DNA of 64,000 nucleotides. It comes from Tricholoma matsutake. Its lineage: Eukaryota; Basidiomycota; Agaricomycetes; Agaricales; Tricholomataceae. Within the stretch, counting starts at the first letter, position 1; every line of letters starts with the position of its first letter. The DNA lies in assembly GCA_026075535.2 (NCBI GenBank), contig AP026539.1:5146001-5210000 (forward strand), read 5' to 3'. Below, in pieces: positions 31,211 through 41,000 of the stretch. The notes under the pieces were generated by a model that saw only the letters and a list, made by a program, of their open reading frames with translations, was not told where the DNA came from and searched no databases. The position numbers were made by a program, and so were the translations under genes.

Positions 31211-31395
31211 GGCATCTGAGATATACATCTGATTGATTGTGGAGATATTAGTATAATAGCTGGACATTACTCACCGGTGTGGCTAATTTGGCAGAAATAG
31301 TGAGAGCTAATTGAAGGACTTCAAGGATGGTGAAAAACCAGGAGTTGAAACGCTGTCATGGATCAAAGAAGGTACTGTACAGTACCTTCTCTGAG

Positions 31396-31746
31396 TTATG
31401 CACAATCAGCCTTAGCCAGCAGGTTGACTTTTTGGGTCAGTGAAATTCCCGCTCTGAACATCCGAGTATTGTCAAGACACAAGTATATTCCAAATACTGA
31501 GCCAGCTACAGCTTCAATGTTCAAATAAATTTCACATTTGAACATTTTTGAATACTGGTAAGATATTCTATCAAGGACACAACAAGTAATTTGCATTTCC
31601 TGAGTAAAAGTCAGATGGAGGCCATTAAACGCCATAGAGTCACAAACTTGTAGGTATTTACTCACATACTCGATGGGCCGCATCTGTACCACACTCCCAA
31701 GCAACAATGTGTGGCTAATAATGCTAAAAGCCACAGGCACTATCAA
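31396..31746 (-). CDS. hypothetical protein fragment, 116 aa
   Basis: An open frame starting MIVPVAFSIISHTLLLGSVV and running to KVNLLAKADCA. It has mixed hydrophobic segments and several cysteines, with no family recognised. It may belong with the fragment at 30960-31210, since both are minus strand and collinear. It could be a chance frame. Confidence 0.25.
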   Translation of the reverse strand: MIVPVAFSIISHTLLLGSVVQMRPIEYVSKYLQVCDSMAFNGLHLTFTQEMQITCCVLDRISYQYSKMFKCEIYLNIEAVAGSVFGIYLCLDNTRMFRAGISLTQKVNLLAKADCA

Positions 31747-31879
31747 AGGTATGGTCTGCCCATCTAATGAGCTGGAAACTCTTAAATTTGTGACCCAGAA
31801 ACCGATCTAAACTTCAGTGTAGACGGTGATCAAATAACCATCAGAACACTTCGAATAGGTAGGTTTATCTAGGTCTACA

Positions 31880-32225
31880 ACATATTCTTTTTACCTATTT
31901 GTGCAAATGATAGCACATCTGGGTCTGTGCCAGCTTCTGGGCCTGCAAACAACAAGCTTTTGGTGGCAGAGTACCAGTAAGTGTTTGACTCAGAATCCCT
32001 TCAAGTCATATCTAATTCAGATAGACATCTTGCTTATTGGCATGAGAAAGTTGCACAGATTGCCGGCGAGTTCAATGAACTTGTTGATGCACACCCTACA
32101 AAATTTGTGGAGAAGCGCACCAGTTGTCCAACAATGTGTGCGAGGTTAGAGGTTGGATCAAGGAAGTGTTATGCTTGGCAACGGTTGACCCTGAAGGTTT
32201 GTGTACATCGTATGCCATGAAGCAG
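31880..32225 (+). other. possible small coding fragment, unrecognised
   Basis: A plus-strand open stretch at 31981-32220 reads MFDSESLQVISNSDRHLAYW... and ARLEVGSRKCYAWQRL. Texture is protein-like, but no family or partner exon could be assigned. Confidence 0.25.
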
Positions 32226-32232
32226 CTGATTT

Positions 32233-32408
32233 TTCAAGTAGTTTACAAGTAGTCAGTTGAGACATTAGACACAAGCCCTTTCCCGTTAGACGTGAGCCCC
32301 CTTGGATTCTAGCACACCTGTTCAAGTAGTTTACAAGTACTAGTTGGTCGAGATGTTAGACACAAGCCATTTCATGTTAGATGTGAGCCCCCTTAGATTC
32401 TAGCACAC
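32233..32408. repeat. tandem duplication, two 88-bp units
   Basis: Units start at 32233 and 32321 with TTCAAGTAGTTTACAAGTA and end with TTCTAGCACACC. They differ at scattered positions, several of them CG against TG. Confidence 0.85.
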
Positions 32409-32524
32409 CCATTGCAGACAAGAAAGCAAGATATATCAATAGCATGGTAGTAGTACATACAGATCTGGCTAGCAAGCAAGCACTGGCAGATATTAAAAAT
32501 ACATGCATAACGCAACTGCACCCC

Positions 32525-33042
32525 TCAGTCCTTAGACAAGATTTTGACGGTGTTGAGGGCCAGTGCCGCTTGGAAAGTGGAAATGGTGGCTTCCAGGCTG
32601 GGGTATTTCTTACGGACTGAACATTTGACACTGGTCACAAATGAGTCCGTGAGAGTCTAGAAGTGATCAGTTCATAAATGTTTGTTGGACAAAAAACTCA
32701 CAGGGTCCCGAAAGATTCCTATGCTAGTCCCAGCCATCACCACATAGTACATCTCCTTGGTGATATGCACTAAATTGGGCTTGGAGCAGGTGCCACATGC
32801 AAATGACATAATGCCTTCTGGATTGCTGGTGGCAATCGCAGAGACATGGCTGCCACAGTTGGGGGTGTTGGGAGCTATGATTGGGGATAAGGACATGTAA
32901 ATGAGCACATAAAAAAAATGAACTTACCGCCAGTGATGACATTGAGCCCTATTTCACGCAGCCTGGCAAGGAGGCGCAATGCCTCAGGGGAGTGGGTGTT
33001 GCCATCACCAGACTTGGCAGGGGTTTGAGTGGTGTTAACCAT
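32525..33042 (-). CDS. small three-exon gene, RNase H1 N-terminal (viroplasmin)-like, 139 aa
   Basis: Exons 33042-32928, 32874-32702 and 32656-32525, with introns of 53 bp (GTAAGT...ATAG) and 45 bp (GTGAGT...CTAG). Phases agree, and the frame ends at TGA 32525. Residues from about 80 read YYVVMAGTSIGIFRDP..., then KKYPSLEATISTFQAAL. This follows the pattern of the RNase H1 N-terminal / caulimovirus viroplasmin-like domain (YYVV-x-G-x-x-GIF and a tyrosine-led final helix), which binds RNA:DNA hybrids. The N-terminal 50 residues are polar (TPAKSGDGNTHSPEALRLL). No RNase H catalytic domain follows, so this is a stand-alone domain. It is transcribed away from the gene at 33296 across a 253-bp shared upstream region. 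Confidence 0.6.
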
Positions 33043-33295
33043 AATAACAATTGTAGCCGATTGATTGAGGGGAGTGATTGAGGATGTGGTTTGGGTTACT
33101 GGACGATGTGGCTTGCAGACTATACTATATGCTGAAGAACTATACAGGTGGTTACCACACCACACATGCCACAATTTTGCATGTCTGAAGTTTGAACCAT
33201 TCCACATGACCTCTGCCAGCTGTATCAGTGAAGATTCAGGGTATGTATGGTCTAGGGTTAAAATGATCATTCTAACAATTATGTCATGACAGTCA
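33043..33295. promoter_or_regulatory. shared upstream region of a divergent gene pair
   Basis: 253 bp between the start codons of the minus-strand gene (33042) and the plus-strand gene (33296). The short distance suggests a bidirectional promoter. No specific motif was identified. Confidence 0.4.
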
Positions 33296-35720
33296 ATGGC
33301 GCCGAGTTTTTGGGCAATGGAGGAACAACTCACATTTCTGCATAGTCACCTTCATGATTTTTTGGAAAAGCAAAAAGTGAAAAAACTAACACTCTTCTGG
33401 CCTGCTCTGCACCAAGACTGGTTCTCTCAATGGCCAGTCAGCAATCCAAATATCCCGCTTCCCATTGAGCAGGAACAATTGGATGCTTATCAGAAGACAG
33501 AAGGGGAAGCCATTTTGCGGCAGAAAAAAGTAAGATAATGTCACCTAAGTTATCTGTCATTAAACTTTATCAGCGCCTTAAGGATTGGTTCAATAATAAT
33601 AACATCAAGAAGAAGCTGTGTAGTACACACTCATCAAGCAAACCATTCCAGATTCGGATGAAACAGCATCATCGCCCCAAATACATAGAAATATACTCTC
33701 GTGAATATTATGATGACTGCGTGTGCCACAAGGTCCAGGCCAAAATCAAGGATAAAGGGTTTACCCAGAAGGAAATTCTGACAACGATCAAATGGCTTAC
33801 TGCAGCTGCATTTGAAGATGAACCCATGGAGTTGAAGGAGAAGATTTATGCAGAAGTGGAGGCCCTTAAGACCGCAAAGAAACCAGATGAGAGCAATTTG
33901 GAAGAAGACCATACACCTCAAAGTTACGCTGAGTATGTATGATATGTCTTGTATGCTTAGTACATACAACTGATAATGTAAATGATTACAGGGCCATCGC
34001 AAACCTGCCGGGGGTGCTAGACCAGTTCTTCAATGAGCTGGCTCTGCAAACCGGGTGGGTATTCACAGTTCTGGCAGGGGGCCCAGAACTGCTTAATGGA
34101 GGAAAGATCAGAATGCTGGGGTACGTCTGCTGATGTGTGAGTCACACGTATGAGCATACGTGTCTTTTCTAGGTATGACTGTGGCAAAAACAATGCTGGG
34201 CTTTCCTTTGGAACAGCCCATCTGTCCTTTCAAACCAGCTTCCTGAAACCATTCGCCACATTTGTGAAGCAAGTCTTTCATGAGTTCTTCCTTGACTTCC
34301 ATGGAAGTTGAGCTCAATATGAAATACCAGCATCAAATATCTGTGTGAGCCGTGCTATCACCCTCAAATCTAGCACATTGGATGACCTACCAACAACTGC
34401 AGCTGACATGGCTGCACTCTTCAGCACTGTTGATGAAAACTCAGACCCCTCCCATTTCATACCAGCACCTCCAGCAGCTAATGACACATCTTCACCTTCC
34501 ATGACAGTAGCAGTTGACACACCCAGTCTCCCTGGTGCTAACATGCTGTCCTCATCAGAAGACCTTGTTGATTTGTCTGCTCCTTCAGAAGATCTGCATG
34601 CGGATGATTTGATCGATCCCCTCTTGCGGAGCATGTTTAATCCTGTGGATGGAGCCTCATCTGTACACACCCATGTGGGAATTCACCCCTCTGTCACTGA
34701 AACCCTGCCTCTGCCAACAGAAGTGCCAACCCACATCTGCGAAGATGCAAATGAATTCCAGAATGTGCCCTCAGCTTGGACACCCTCTGCTCCAAACCCT
34801 TCCTCCCCTGTAGCTGCAATCCCAGGTAGTCCACTGACTTCATCCAATGGCACGTCGACTGTGGACCAACTCCCATCCTCGGTACCTTTACCCATTGCCC
34901 TTCCCTCCACTAATCTTGCGATGCAATCACCCAGCACTCAATCTACACCTCCAACAGAGGTTGCCACCAGTGTGGGACGCGATTGCCTGGCAATGCCATC
35001 ATTGGTCTGCAGAAACGATCTACACCAATGGCGCCTCCAACAGAGGCTACTGCCAGTGAAAGTGGAAGGGCTCAGCATCTGTGCAAGGCTCCTGCAACCA
35101 AGGAGATTGTTCCTCTCATGGACATATCATGCAAGGCCCCAGAATGGTTGTGAGTGGCACATGAGTTTGTGACAGATAAAGCTGCAGGACCAGCTTGGGA
35201 TCGTTGTGTAACTGCGTGGTTTGCATTTGAAGGGACTGCCTTGGTGGACGAGATCGCATCAGTAAGTACCATTGTTGTGAATTCTATTTTATTATTGATG
35301 TGATTTCAATGTTCCCAGTCCAGGCTTCCCAGATCTAAACATCGACCTGAAACCCTTTCTCACTGGCTGCTCATCAGACAGTATTCTCAACCCCCAAAAA
35401 TATCTGATGCAATGATGTTTGGACTGGAGTGGTTGACATGGTGGAATGCTTTACAACCAGCATGGAGGAAAGCACACACCCATGGTACCCTACCTGTTCC
35501 ACTCGATCCCGAATGCCCATCAAGCCGCACCATCCACTCATTGCACAAACAGGGTCCCAACGGCCTAGTCACGGTCTTACTGGGCCTGAAGCTCTGGCGA
35601 TTAGCCGGTGGCAACAGTGATTTATGGAGACAGGCGGTCAATGATGTGGCATCATGTTTTGAAGATGCTGCTACCGTTTCAATGCCAGCAAAGCACTTGG
35701 CCTCTAGCGATACTAGGTAA
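33296..35720 (+). pseudogene. conserved agaricomycete family protein of unknown function, with TGA lesions
   Basis: Exons 33296-33529, 33574-33932, 33992-34120 and 34173 onward fit GTAAGA/CAG, GTATGT/CAG and GTACGT/TAG introns of 44, 59 and 52 bp with correct phase. Features: FLHSHLHDFLEKQK...FWPALHQDWF, then RLKDWFNNN, then LALQTGWVFTVLAGGPE and GKNNAGLSFG, a layout I recall from many agaricomycete hypothetical proteins. A TGA at 34309 interrupts the frame, which continues unchanged with ICVSRAITLKSSTLDDLP and a long S/T/P-rich tail (34345-34990). After a frame change or intron near 34990-35035 come KAPEWL, a TGA at 35151, AWDRCVTAWFAFEG, an intron (GTAAGT at about 35261), and GLEWLTWWNALQPAWRKA ... 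HKQGPNGLVTVLLGLKLW to about 35720. Function is unknown. Either two TGA lesions make it a pseudogene, or the 34311 stop gives a shorter product. Confidence 0.6.
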
Positions 35721-36421
35721 GCATCACTATTTGGCCCGTTTTTCCTTACTAATCCTGCGCCTGCCCCCCACCCCCCAGAGTGGTGAAGAAGAGAAAACTC
35801 TGAACTTCCATCATCTTCTTGCGCGTTATGTGTCTTGGTACAATAATCCACATGTCTTGTTTCTTGCCCACCAAATTTGCACATCTTGTTTTTTGCCCGC
35901 TGTTTGTATTGTAAATATGTTATATATCATCACTATGCAAAGCCATCCAGCTGGCCATTATATGTAATATGTATCTCATTGTGAAGAATAATTATTCTTC
36001 TGACACCCAGCTATGTTTTTGTCAGAACTATGTTTTCATTGCTATGTGGATTATCTGCTGGCCATGTAATAAGTCATTTCATCCACGAGAGATATGAGAT
36101 GGCATTACTGTCTGGAGACCTAGCCATGTTTTGATGTTTTGGAATATCCATCATAGATTTATGTTTTAATGAAATATCATTCTACTACGCCTGACATTGA
36201 CTTACGCATATGCAGTGCATCTTGAATCCTTGATCTTGGTTATTAATAACCTCTGGTGCACATTTCAGGAACAAGCGATGGATTGATGGACAGGAAGAAC
36301 CCTGAATATAAAAGGATTTATTGCAGCAGGGAGGCGCAACAATACAGCTGGAGGGAATGCGCACCCAACAAGCAAAACTGGTGGGAACCGTGCACCACAA
36401 TCCGAAATCACGTGCATTCAT
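35721..36421. other. no gene recognised
   Basis: A/T-rich downstream region of the 33296-35720 gene. No conserved reading frame or repeat match was found except at the palindromic repeat that follows. Confidence 0.45.
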
Positions 36422-36497
36422 GATATATCAAGCATATCTGTAGTTACAGTTCTGCATGTACCATGCTATGATCTGTAATTACAGTACTTTGATATAT
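36422..36497. repeat. 76-bp palindromic (fold-back) repeat, copy 2
   Basis: GATATATC...GATATAT near-palindrome with CTGTAGTTACAG and CTGTAATTACAG arms. It is homologous to 24157-24232 in inverse orientation. Confidence 0.65.
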
Positions 36498-37146
36498 GAT
36501 AAGGACGGTATTGCCTGATTTGAAAAACCTAAGAAACCAATGGAAACCCTAGAAACCTATCTAAATCTGCTACTAGTATTAGCATAAACTAGCTTTTCTT
36601 AGGGACTCTTTCAAGGTTTCCAGGTTCATCAAGAAAACATGAGGGTTGTCTTTGGGCATCTTTGGGGTCTTTGGAAAGACCTAAAGCTCTCAAAGACATC
36701 AAGACCTCACATCTTTTGGGAGACAGGTACAAATTCTTTCAGAGACCCGGTCATCTTTGCGAGACTTCTGAGAATCTTTCAAAGATGAACACAGAGCTTT
36801 GCGAAGATGATGTTTGGCTTTACATGATATCTTTACAAATCTTTTAATCATGCTTATCATACCGCAGATGCATGAAAATCAATCTTATTCAAGCACTGTG
36901 TAAACAGTAGATGACTATGACATCTGATATATAACTTGGACCGCAATATCTTTCGACCAGAATATACTATTTTTGCAATTGAAGGCACTGTACCCACCAA
37001 TGTCCCTGACCTGATTGATGCCACATCACTCTCTTCAATAACAATCTGTCTCGTGATTGGCCCTCTGGACTAAGTGTTGATGGCAAATCAGACAGACTTC
37101 TTCTCCCGGTCTCTCCTGATGGTTGTGGAGCACGCCCCTGGCGATG
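36498..37146. other. no gene recognised
   Basis: Includes 36600-36800 with loose repeats of CTTTCAAAGAC/TTTGGG type. No coding family was identified. Confidence 0.4.
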
Positions 37147-37410
37147 TCAAACTCTGGCAGGCATTGCCACTTCTAGGCCATTGAATGCATCCATTAGACT
37201 CTTTGCTTCACCCTCAACTGACAAGATCTCCTGACAGATCTCCACTGTTGTTTTCACATGTTCATCATCATTTATGTCAAACCCCATGTATCTAGCTTTG
37301 CTTCCAACAGTACACACTGGGAAGGAAAATGGTGGTGTGCCATACTGCTGGATGCTCATCATTGAATGTACCACGCCCAGGGGAAGGTGTGGTGAATAAT
37401 CAGAATGTGT
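37147..37410 (-). other. unrecognised coding fragment
   Basis: The minus strand reads SDYSPHLPLGVVHSMMSIQQ, then ARYMGFDINDDEHVKTTVEI and LMDAFNGLEVAMPARV. It is protein-like, but I cannot place it in a family. No start or further exons were fixed. Confidence 0.3.
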
Positions 37411-37611
37411 GCAATCTGAGCCTACCCCAGTCTGTCATGACAAAATGGAGATCACATCCACATAGGTAAGCTACATTGTATTGAATGATATGACCTATTG
37501 AATGCATGCATTGTATCGAATGATACAGGTTCGATGGATGCTGTCAAACTCACTATATAAAGTCACTATACTATATTAACCAACAACTACATTGTACACT
37601 GATTACTATAC

Positions 37612-38570
37612 CTTACAATAGACATGCATTAGGAATGTAATACAGACATTAGTAATGTTTGAAATGCAACAGGCATGGGGACAGCCTTGTATATCTGTTT
37701 TGATGTATGCCGTTGAACTATAGACATGCATTAGGAATGTAATACAGACATTAGTAACATTTGAAATGCAATGGGCACAGACCTGGCCACAGATATGGAC
37801 ATGGCCACTGACAAGGCCATGGGAGCAGCCATGGACACGGGGATGGCCTTGTATATCTGTTTTGATGTATGCCGTCGAACTATAGACATGCATTAGGAAT
37901 GTAATACAGACATTAGTAACATTTGAAATGCAACAGACACAGACCTGGCCATGGATATGGACACAGCCATAGACATAGCCACTGACAGGGCCACGGGAGT
38001 GGCCATGGACACAGGGATGGCCTTGTATATCTGTTTTGATGTATGCTGTTGAACTATAGACATGCATTAGGAATGTAATACAGACATTAGTAACATTTGA
38101 AATGCAATGGGCACAGACCTGGCCACAGATATGGACACAGCCACTGATACAGCCACAGGAGCAGCCACGGACATGGGGATGGCCTTGTATATCTGTTTTG
38201 ATGTATGCCGTCGAACTATAGACATGCATTAGGAATGTAATACAGACATTAGTAACATTTGAAATGCAATGGGCACAGACATGGACACGGATATGGACAC
38301 AGCCACTGACACAGCCACGGGAACGGCCATGGACACGGCCATGGACACAGGGATGGCCTTGTATATCTGTTTTGATGTATGCCATTGAACTATAGACATG
38401 CATTAGGAATGTAATACATACATTAGTAACATTTGAAATGCAATGGGCACAGACATGGTCACAGATACAGACACAGCCACTGACACAGCCACTGACACAG
38501 CCATGGGAATGGCCATGGACATGGGGATGGATGCGGGGTCGGCCTTGTATAGCTGTTACAATGTATGCCA
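37612..38570. repeat. minisatellite with 162/174-bp higher-order units
   Basis: The core GACATGCATTAGGAATGTAA recurs at 37621, 37723, 37885, 38059, 38221 and 38395 (spacings 102, 162, 174, 162, 174), and a diverged copy is at 38807. Each unit has a conserved part and a variable part made of 6- and 12-base steps of GGACACGGCCAT / ACAGCCACTG type. Because 162 and 174 are multiples of three, the minus strand stays open for 321 codons (repeats of SNVTNVCITFLMHVYSS). I read this as a by-product of the repeat. Confidence 0.85.
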
Positions 38571-38579
38571 TTGAACTAA

Positions 38580-38778
38580 GGCCACTCCCATGTCTCTGGC
38601 TGCTCCTGTGTCTCTGGCTGCTCCTGTGTCTCTGGCTGCTCCCATGTCTCTGGCTGCTCCCATGTCTCTGGCTGCTCCTGTGTCTCTGGCCACTCCTGAG
38701 TCCATGCCGCTCCCGTTTCTCTGTCCACTCCTGTTTCTCTGTCCACTCCTGTTTCTCTGTCTGCTCCCATTTCTCTGA
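38580..38778. repeat. 18-bp tandem repeat (GGCTGCTCCCATGTCTCT type)
   Basis: About eleven 18-bp units, first with a TCTCTGGCTGCTCC core and then diverging to TCTCTGTCCACTCC from about 38718. It directly abuts the larger minisatellite. Confidence 0.9.
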
Positions 38779-38869
38779 TTATTATACCTTACAATTGACA
38801 TGCATTAGGAGTGTAATACAGACATTAGTAAAGTTTGAAATGCAATTGGCACAGACACAGCCATGGCCA

Positions 38870-40115
38870 CAGGGATGGTCAGGGCATTGCCATCAGGCAA
38901 GGACATGGGAATGGGCAATATTAACCTATGCATACTATTGACTATACATATTGTATATCACCATTACTTTGGTTAATAGACCAAAAAAGGACTGATTAAG
39001 ACTAGTTTTTTGTCATGTAATTTGTTATACCTACTATCAGAGGTTGGGTTCTTGCCCACCTAAGGGTATCAGACAGAATTGAGAGTAAAGTAGCTACTTT
39101 CAAGTCTTCAAACTTGGCTTGTATGTTGTCTGTGATGCTGGGAAGAAGTTGACATGCTCACCATGGTTTTACCTGGAGTGCTTTGCTTCCTGTGAGTATT
39201 ATTTGAGAGTGGCTGCCAAATTGAGCAAACCTGCCATGTTGGCCAGTCATGGCCTACAGAATACACATTGACTTCATTGTACAGGGTGAGACCCAAAAAA
39301 TAAAGATAATGGGCAAAGGATTGAGGGGAGCCATAACAGTGGCAAGTTTTTCAATACGAGGCTACAGTGGGGTGGGAGGTTTTTCCATATTGGGCAAGAT
39401 TAACAAACATGCCAAGGAGGCTGAAATGCCACACTGCCATCACCATATCTCGGTAATGCACCATCACTGGTGGATTTGTTTTGGTACATGGTTTCCCATG
39501 AGGTTCTTCTCAATATTGAGATCCACATTATTATGGATTCCTTGCTGTACAGACTCTAAATATGGAATTGGCCAAGTACTCAGGGTGGCCAAGATGGTGA
39601 CCCTTGATAGTATATAACCATTGGTATCTCCCATCAGACCAAGGTATAGGCAGATGAACATTGTAATTCCCCAGTGTTTGGTCCAAGTGTTAAGAGATTT
39701 CATCAAGATCTAACCTAGTTATGGGCAACACAAATGTACATTATCTGAAGTCACGCCTGGCTGCAATGTAGTTAAGAATTTGTTGCTACTTGTCAGGGAT
39801 GTTAATTGAATCAAATCTACATGGTACAAATGTTATTTTCATGCCTTGGATGATGTCCAATTGCCCTCAGTATTTTTGTAGCACAGGTTATAAGCAGTAT
39901 TATTAAAGTTACTCTAATCATGACAAAATAGTGGTATGAAAATGTATTGGGTCATATCTTTCTCAGTTCTGAACCATTTTGGATGAACTAGGGAGTGGAA
40001 TTGAAGGAAATATGTATGGAGGTCAGTCCTTTAACTGGCCATTAGTCCAGTCTCTTTCAGTCACAGTCACAGTCAAGAGTATTATGTCCCCCTTGTACCT
40101 TCATACCCCTTACCC
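38870..40115. other. no gene recognised; possibly Helitron 3' region
   Basis: One minus-strand open stretch at 39706-39464 (ITMFICLYLGLMGDTNGYIL, then TWPIPYLESVQQGIHNNVDL) has protein texture but no family that I know. 40105-40200 has a CCCTTACCC / GGGTAAGGG inverted pair. If the Helitron extends past its coding part, its 3' hairpin and CTRR end should lie here, but I could not identify one. Confidence 0.35.
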
Positions 40116-41000
40116 TCACCCCCAAAAATCCCTACCCTTGTGAAGGGGTAAGGGTTTTGGAGGGTAAGAGTAAGGGTAGAGAATTTTTACCCCAGGGTTA
40201 CCCCTGGTATTCTCTATCTCCATCTCATGACCTGTAGACATGCCATCATGATACCACACAAAACCAGCTTCTGTGATGAAGCGCAATGTGAAGTGGTCAT
40301 TCAAATGGTATATTACTCCTCTAAGTTTGTATGTTTGCATTGTCCATGAACTGTAGTAACAACTATATTATCTGACAGGGATGTCCAATACTGCGACATG
40401 TCAAATGCAATGACAGCAGGTGTTTCTCTTAAAATATGTCATCGCACATTAAGAGACTGACATATGCAGCAGCATGATGTGCACTCAATGGTTTGATCAT
40501 CAACAAATGCTTGTATGGTTGGGGATTGGCATGGAATTGTAATCTGACAACTGCAGGTAAGTGATTCAGCCCTATTCACAGAATTATTATTTGGACAGTA
40601 CACTGATGATGATGTGATAGCTCAATCTGTAGCCAACAGGTAATCCAAAATGTTTTGAATTCCTGTGCATCTGCCTCAAGCAAAAGCCACAGAATCTTGT
40701 TGCTGCAAACACTGTCACATAAAATTGTGGACATCCTTGAGACTATATGTAGTGCTGTAAGGCCTAGTCTGTGAGAAGCTCTCTGAGATCTGTCCTAGAA
40801 ATTCATTGTTGATGTCCTTGAACTGAACAGTTCAATTCCTTGCATCATCTTGCCATATATTGTATAGGATTGACATGACACCATTGAATGTGCAGCTATT
40901 GTTGCTCCACTGAGACCCCTGTGGACTACTAATTGGTGCATGTTGATCAGTAATAATGCTTGATACTGTTTTGTTTCTTTTCAAGCTGGGTTTGGGTACT
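40116..41000 (-). pseudogene. cysteine-peptidase-like C-terminal module of the Helitron protein
   Basis: In the same frame as the PIF1 C-terminus, after TGA at about 41111 and a basic linker (KRSVVSQFVPAK...), the sequence reads SQWSNNSCTFNGVMSILYNI at about 40920. This has a ubiquitin-peptidase-like cysteine box (NNSC). A matching histidine box, YKLRGVIYHLNDHFTLRF..., followed by VWYHDG, lies near 40330-40240. Between them are four more TGA codons in otherwise open sequence (about 40831, 40712, 40679 and 40636 by eye). I recall USP/OTU-like cysteine peptidase domains attached to some Helitron proteins. Such a domain could remove ubiquitin-like tags from replication proteins, but this is inference. 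The family match rests on two short boxes. Confidence 0.5.

Noticed and set aside
24157..36497. A 12.3-kb KDZ transposon with the two 76-bp repeats as its TIRs
   Set aside because: Each repeat is itself a palindrome and similarity stops at its ends, so orientation gives no evidence. No flanking duplication was found.
37606..38571. A 321-residue repetitive protein gene on the minus strand
   Set aside because: The open frame follows from repeat units of 162 and 174 bp. It has no codon or start-site support beyond the repeat.
40105..40200. Telomere-like CCCTTACCC/CCCTACCC repeats
   Set aside because: The motifs are few, irregular and form an inverted pair. They are not an array of TTAGGG-type units.
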